In this document: positions 61,201 through 64,000 of the stretch, piece by piece
Numbering within the stretch: the stretch's first letter is position 1
Layout of the letters: each line of letters opens with the position of its first letter
Assembly (NCBI GenBank): GCA_027886175.1
Contig: JAJNNQ010000006.1
Location: 2,294,001-2,358,000 of the forward strand
DNA from: Phylloscopus collybita
Taxonomy: Eukaryota > Chordata > Aves > Passeriformes > Phylloscopidae
Direction: 5' to 3'
DNA: 64,000 nucleotides
Translations under genes and position numbers: made by a program
Notes under the pieces: generated by a model
The model's input: only the letters and a program-made list of their open reading frames with translations
Told to the model about the DNA's origin: nothing
The model's database searches: none

Positions 61201-63077
61201 TGGCATGAATGTGGTTCTATATCCAGTTTCAAAATAGTTAAGATTTGTTTAGTACACAATATGTCATAGTTTGTCTGGCCAGCTGAAGTCTAGACAAAAC
61301 TTCCAGCCTTTGACTCATCTTCACAGTGGCCACTATTACAGATTGGTATGTGTTTAATGGCTGTTTGCATAAATACGGCACAGATGTGAAGCACCTGGTT
61401 TCACTGTGTTGTTGAGTGCAGTAAATCATGTAAGGGACTTTCTTGAGCCTCTTTATCATCTTATCATGAAGGATGATAACATCACCTAGTTTACAAGCTG
61501 AGTATGAAGAGTATTGCTATGTAAAACCATTTTGGCATACATTCATATTTTTCAGAAGGAACTGATCTAGAGCAAGTTGTTCAGGTACCATATATCTCTC
61601 ACTGAATGTAAAATCAGTGTTTAGTTCTATTCCTGCCTGGCTACCTTTCCTGTCAGAAGTTAATGGATGTGTAAGAGGGCAGGACCAGAAAATTAAGTCA
61701 AGGCATTAACAAGTCATGGTATTTGTGGTTGTTTCTTAATTTCCCTTTTTCTTCAGCACTCTTTCATGCCATTGCCTCTTAAGAAAAGCACATTCCTTTG
61801 GCATCTTTCTGACCTGAACTGTTCATAATCTTCTCATGCAAAATTTTTGTTTGTTTCATTGAATTTGGAAGACCCACAGAGCCTGCATCACAAAGCTTTA
61901 CGAGTGTACCCATTACTTGTTGCTGTAAGTGCCTGACAATATAGAAAGAAAATGAAAAAATATTTGAAGCCAGAGACTAAGTCATTGATGACTACTGACA
62001 AGTAGGACTTTACAGAGAATAAAATAAGAATCATATATTCCAGGAGAGGATGGCAGTTGTGCTTCTTGTGTGATGAAGACTTTAAAGAAAAACCTGCCCA
62101 AACAGGGAGTGGAAAAGTGCTTTCACACTTCGATTGTGAATCACCAATATGTATAAACAAGTTTAGATAATTTACAATGGAAACATGTGTGCCTTGAATG
62201 TCTTCGAAACAATGGTTATTTTGGAAATCAAAAGGAACTTTCAGAGGGAAGAATTCAGTTTTTCTAGGTATTCTACTCTGACCTGTGCCTCATAGCTGGA
62301 GCTCAAGGCTGCAAGACTGAGTTTGTGTGTTGTTTCACAAAGCCGTAATATGCACACCAGGGAGTATGGAATCTGCACAATGATGCAGTAATGAATAGTG
62401 CCTTTCAGTGCATGTATAGCTAAGAAGAGCACAGATTTCTCTCAAGAAGGGATGATTAATCAAAACTTGTTGAAAGAAACAAAGTTCATAGAAATCTTGC
62501 AATTAGATTCAAATGAAAAATATTCAGGAGGGGACAGGCCAACTTTTAAGCAAGGAAATCGTTTATATATTTACTCATCATAACAGTAATAAAAAACTCA
62601 TTGTAAAAATCACACTCAGACAAGCTTGGCAAAGCTACTGTGGATTTTAGGTTTGCTTAAGTCCCTTCTTTGCTTCTAGCACTTGTTTTTCTTTTCTTCC
62701 TTCTCACTCCAGACAAACTAGATATTTCCTGCTGAGTGTTCTTCGGTTTCTCAGGTTTCAGAATCCACTCAGTTTTGGATTCTGGCCTTTAAATCTACCT
62801 TTCCGATAGTTTCTGATGTCAAGAATTCCTCCATTCTTCAGAGGGATGGCTTACCTATGGCACTTCCATCTCTTTATGTTTGTCATGCTGAAGAATGTAT
62901 CATTGTCCAAAAATTTTTTTCTTAATTTTTTCCTCATCCTCCCTCTGATTTCATGTCAAAGCTCATTGATCTATTGTTTATTTATTTGTAAAATGTATCT
63001 TCAGTTCTAATTAGGTATTTGGTAGTCTAACTTCTAGTTTATAGAGATGCTTTCAGAATAGAGACAAGTTTGTTGGC

Positions 63078-63111
63078 TGTAAAATTACCTTGAAACTTGT
63101 AAAATTACCTT
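63078..63111. repeat. Direct repeat, 2 x 14 bp, 20-bp period
   Basis: tgtaaaattacctt at 63078-63091 and again at 63098-63111, with six bases between. Intronic; no role apparent. Confidence 0.93.
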
Positions 63112-64000
63112 CCATAGTAATGGGAAGGAGAAAAGTCTGACAAGTCACTAAGAGAATTATCTAAGAGCCAAAGAAAAACCAGGAGAGTGCATCCAGAAGA
63201 TTCTCTTCAGAGGGTTCTACAATGTGCTAATATAATGCAGTTTCCAAGTATATGGTAAATTTGAAAAGTAATTACCCCAGAAAACCATTGCTAATAAAAA
63301 TTGGTTGTTAAAGTATTCAGACTTAGCGAAGTTCTACTACTTTTTGTCTGCATAGGTGATACTTAAAAGTAAATTAAACTGCTGAAATTCATTGGCATGA
63401 CATTTACACGTCTGCTGGTGGTGTTCCATTCCAGTATCATTGAATTTTCAGTTATGTTATCCATTCAGCCGTATGTCGTAGGGTGACAAACCAGGACACT
63501 ATACATAAAAAGAAAAATAATAAAGAACTCACATTCTTAAGCTATGATAGATTGTAGCCCTTTTTTCTTTCTTCTTTCTCAACTAGTTTTTTTCCAAGTT
63601 TTAACAGAAGTGAAATGTTGGTTGTTTGGTGTCCTTTTAAGAACAGAAAGCAAAAAAAATTATTATACAATAGAAGATTTTCTATTAACCACATGCCGTT
63701 TCAAAGTTACAAATACCTGCTTTAATCAGATCTAATCAGATCAATACTTTTGTAAAATAAGTTTCTATTAGAAACTTGTCTATGCATGTGGACCAGAAAT
63801 GCTATTTGTGAGCAACTTAAAACTTGAGAAAGATGTATGAGCAACAAAGCTCTTTTGTCTACAGACCTTTTCACTGAAGATTCAAAACATGCTTGTATTT
63901 CAAAATGTTTAGTGGGATTTTTCAATGGAAAAATTGACAAAAATAGAATACCACATTTGCATCACTGGTTATAGTTATGTTTGTTTTATAGAGTTCTCCT

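Larger units (their letters stand above)
1..64000 (+). other. VWA8: VWA8 gene, central portion (partial at both ends)
   Basis: Gene-level entry. VWA8 is a large AAA+ ATPase with three MoxR/dynein-like ATPase modules in its N-terminal half and a von Willebrand A domain with a metal-binding site at the C-terminus; published work places it on the matrix side of the mitochondrial inner membrane with ATPase activity (family knowledge, not visible here). In this window sixteen exons from 5279 to 50403 join into one open frame of about 734 codons, matching the human protein as I remember it from about residue 810 to 1540. Phases fit at every junction and no frameshift or internal stop is seen, so it reads as a functional gene. 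First and last exons, promoter and 3' UTR of the full-length form are outside the window. In human, neighbours are DGKH and RGCC; neither is seen here. Introns range from 98 bp to over 13 kb. Confidence 0.95.
50404..64000 (+). other. VWA8: VWA8 intron, 5' part (at least 13.6 kb)
   Basis: Begins at donor gtagga and runs to the window edge. I searched for the glycine-rich linker (a GGNTWAGGTGG-like stretch) and the following basic segment and did not find them. Noted contents: T17 at 51483-51499, a 19-bp direct repeat at 53813-53859, a possible alternative last exon at 55122-55277, an AT-rich inverted repeat near 55381-55404, a GC-richer patch at about 59590-60020 and a 14-bp duplication at 63078-63111. 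No mobile element recognised in the rest. Confidence 0.8.

Noticed and set aside
1..64000. CRISPR arrays, bacterial operons, phage genes, origins or riboswitches.
   Set aside because: No regularly spaced repeats and no dense coding; the window is a vertebrate gene with introns.

Overview
This is a vertebrate nuclear window, almost certainly from a bird. It is AT-rich, holds no bacterial-style gene array, and consists of short exons separated by long introns. The avian call rests on several CR1 retrotransposon 3' fragments (15-19 kb, 44-47 kb) and two avian-type LTR fragments (15.3-15.95 kb and 28.5-28.8 kb). I cannot name the species.

The only gene I can support is the central part of VWA8 (von Willebrand factor A domain-containing protein 8, formerly KIAA0564), on the + strand. 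I placed sixteen consecutive internal exons between 5279 and 50403. All have AG acceptors and GT donors, the codon phases agree at all fifteen internal junctions, and the joined frame of about 734 codons is open. By my recollection of the human protein this corresponds to roughly residues 810-1540 of about 1,900. Exons 1-5 carry the third AAA+ ATPase module: the region before Walker B, Walker B, sensor 1 and the lid with sensor 2. Exons 6-16 carry the long middle region, for which I know no named domain. The upstream exons (mitochondrial targeting sequence, first two ATPase modules, Walker A of the third) and the downstream exons (glycine-rich linker and VWA domain with its MIDAS) lie outside the window.

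Layout: 1-5278 is a partial upstream intron with a pure A38 tract. 5279-9689 holds exons 1-4. 9690-17708 is an 8.0 kb intron with an LTR-type fragment, a reverse CR1 of about 1 kb and a strong short palindrome. 17709-17860 is exon 5. 17861-26471 is an 8.6 kb intron with two CR1 tails and several low-complexity tracts. 26472-29597 holds exons 6-8, with a solo-LTR-like element between exons 7 and 8. 29598-36062 is a 6.5 kb intron. 36063-41783 holds exons 9-14. 41784-48153 is a 6.4 kb intron with two CR1-type fragments. 48154-50403 holds exons 15-16. 50404-64000 is a partial intron of at least 13.6 kb in which I could not find the next VWA8 exon.

The best leads concern alternative VWA8 products: a stop codon formed exactly at the exon 5 donor followed by an AATAAA about 260 bp on, which would make a short form ending after the third ATPase module; a pair of in-frame donors 9 nt apart at the end of exon 12; and a possible alternative last exon at 55122-55277. 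I saw no evidence of a new multi-gene system.
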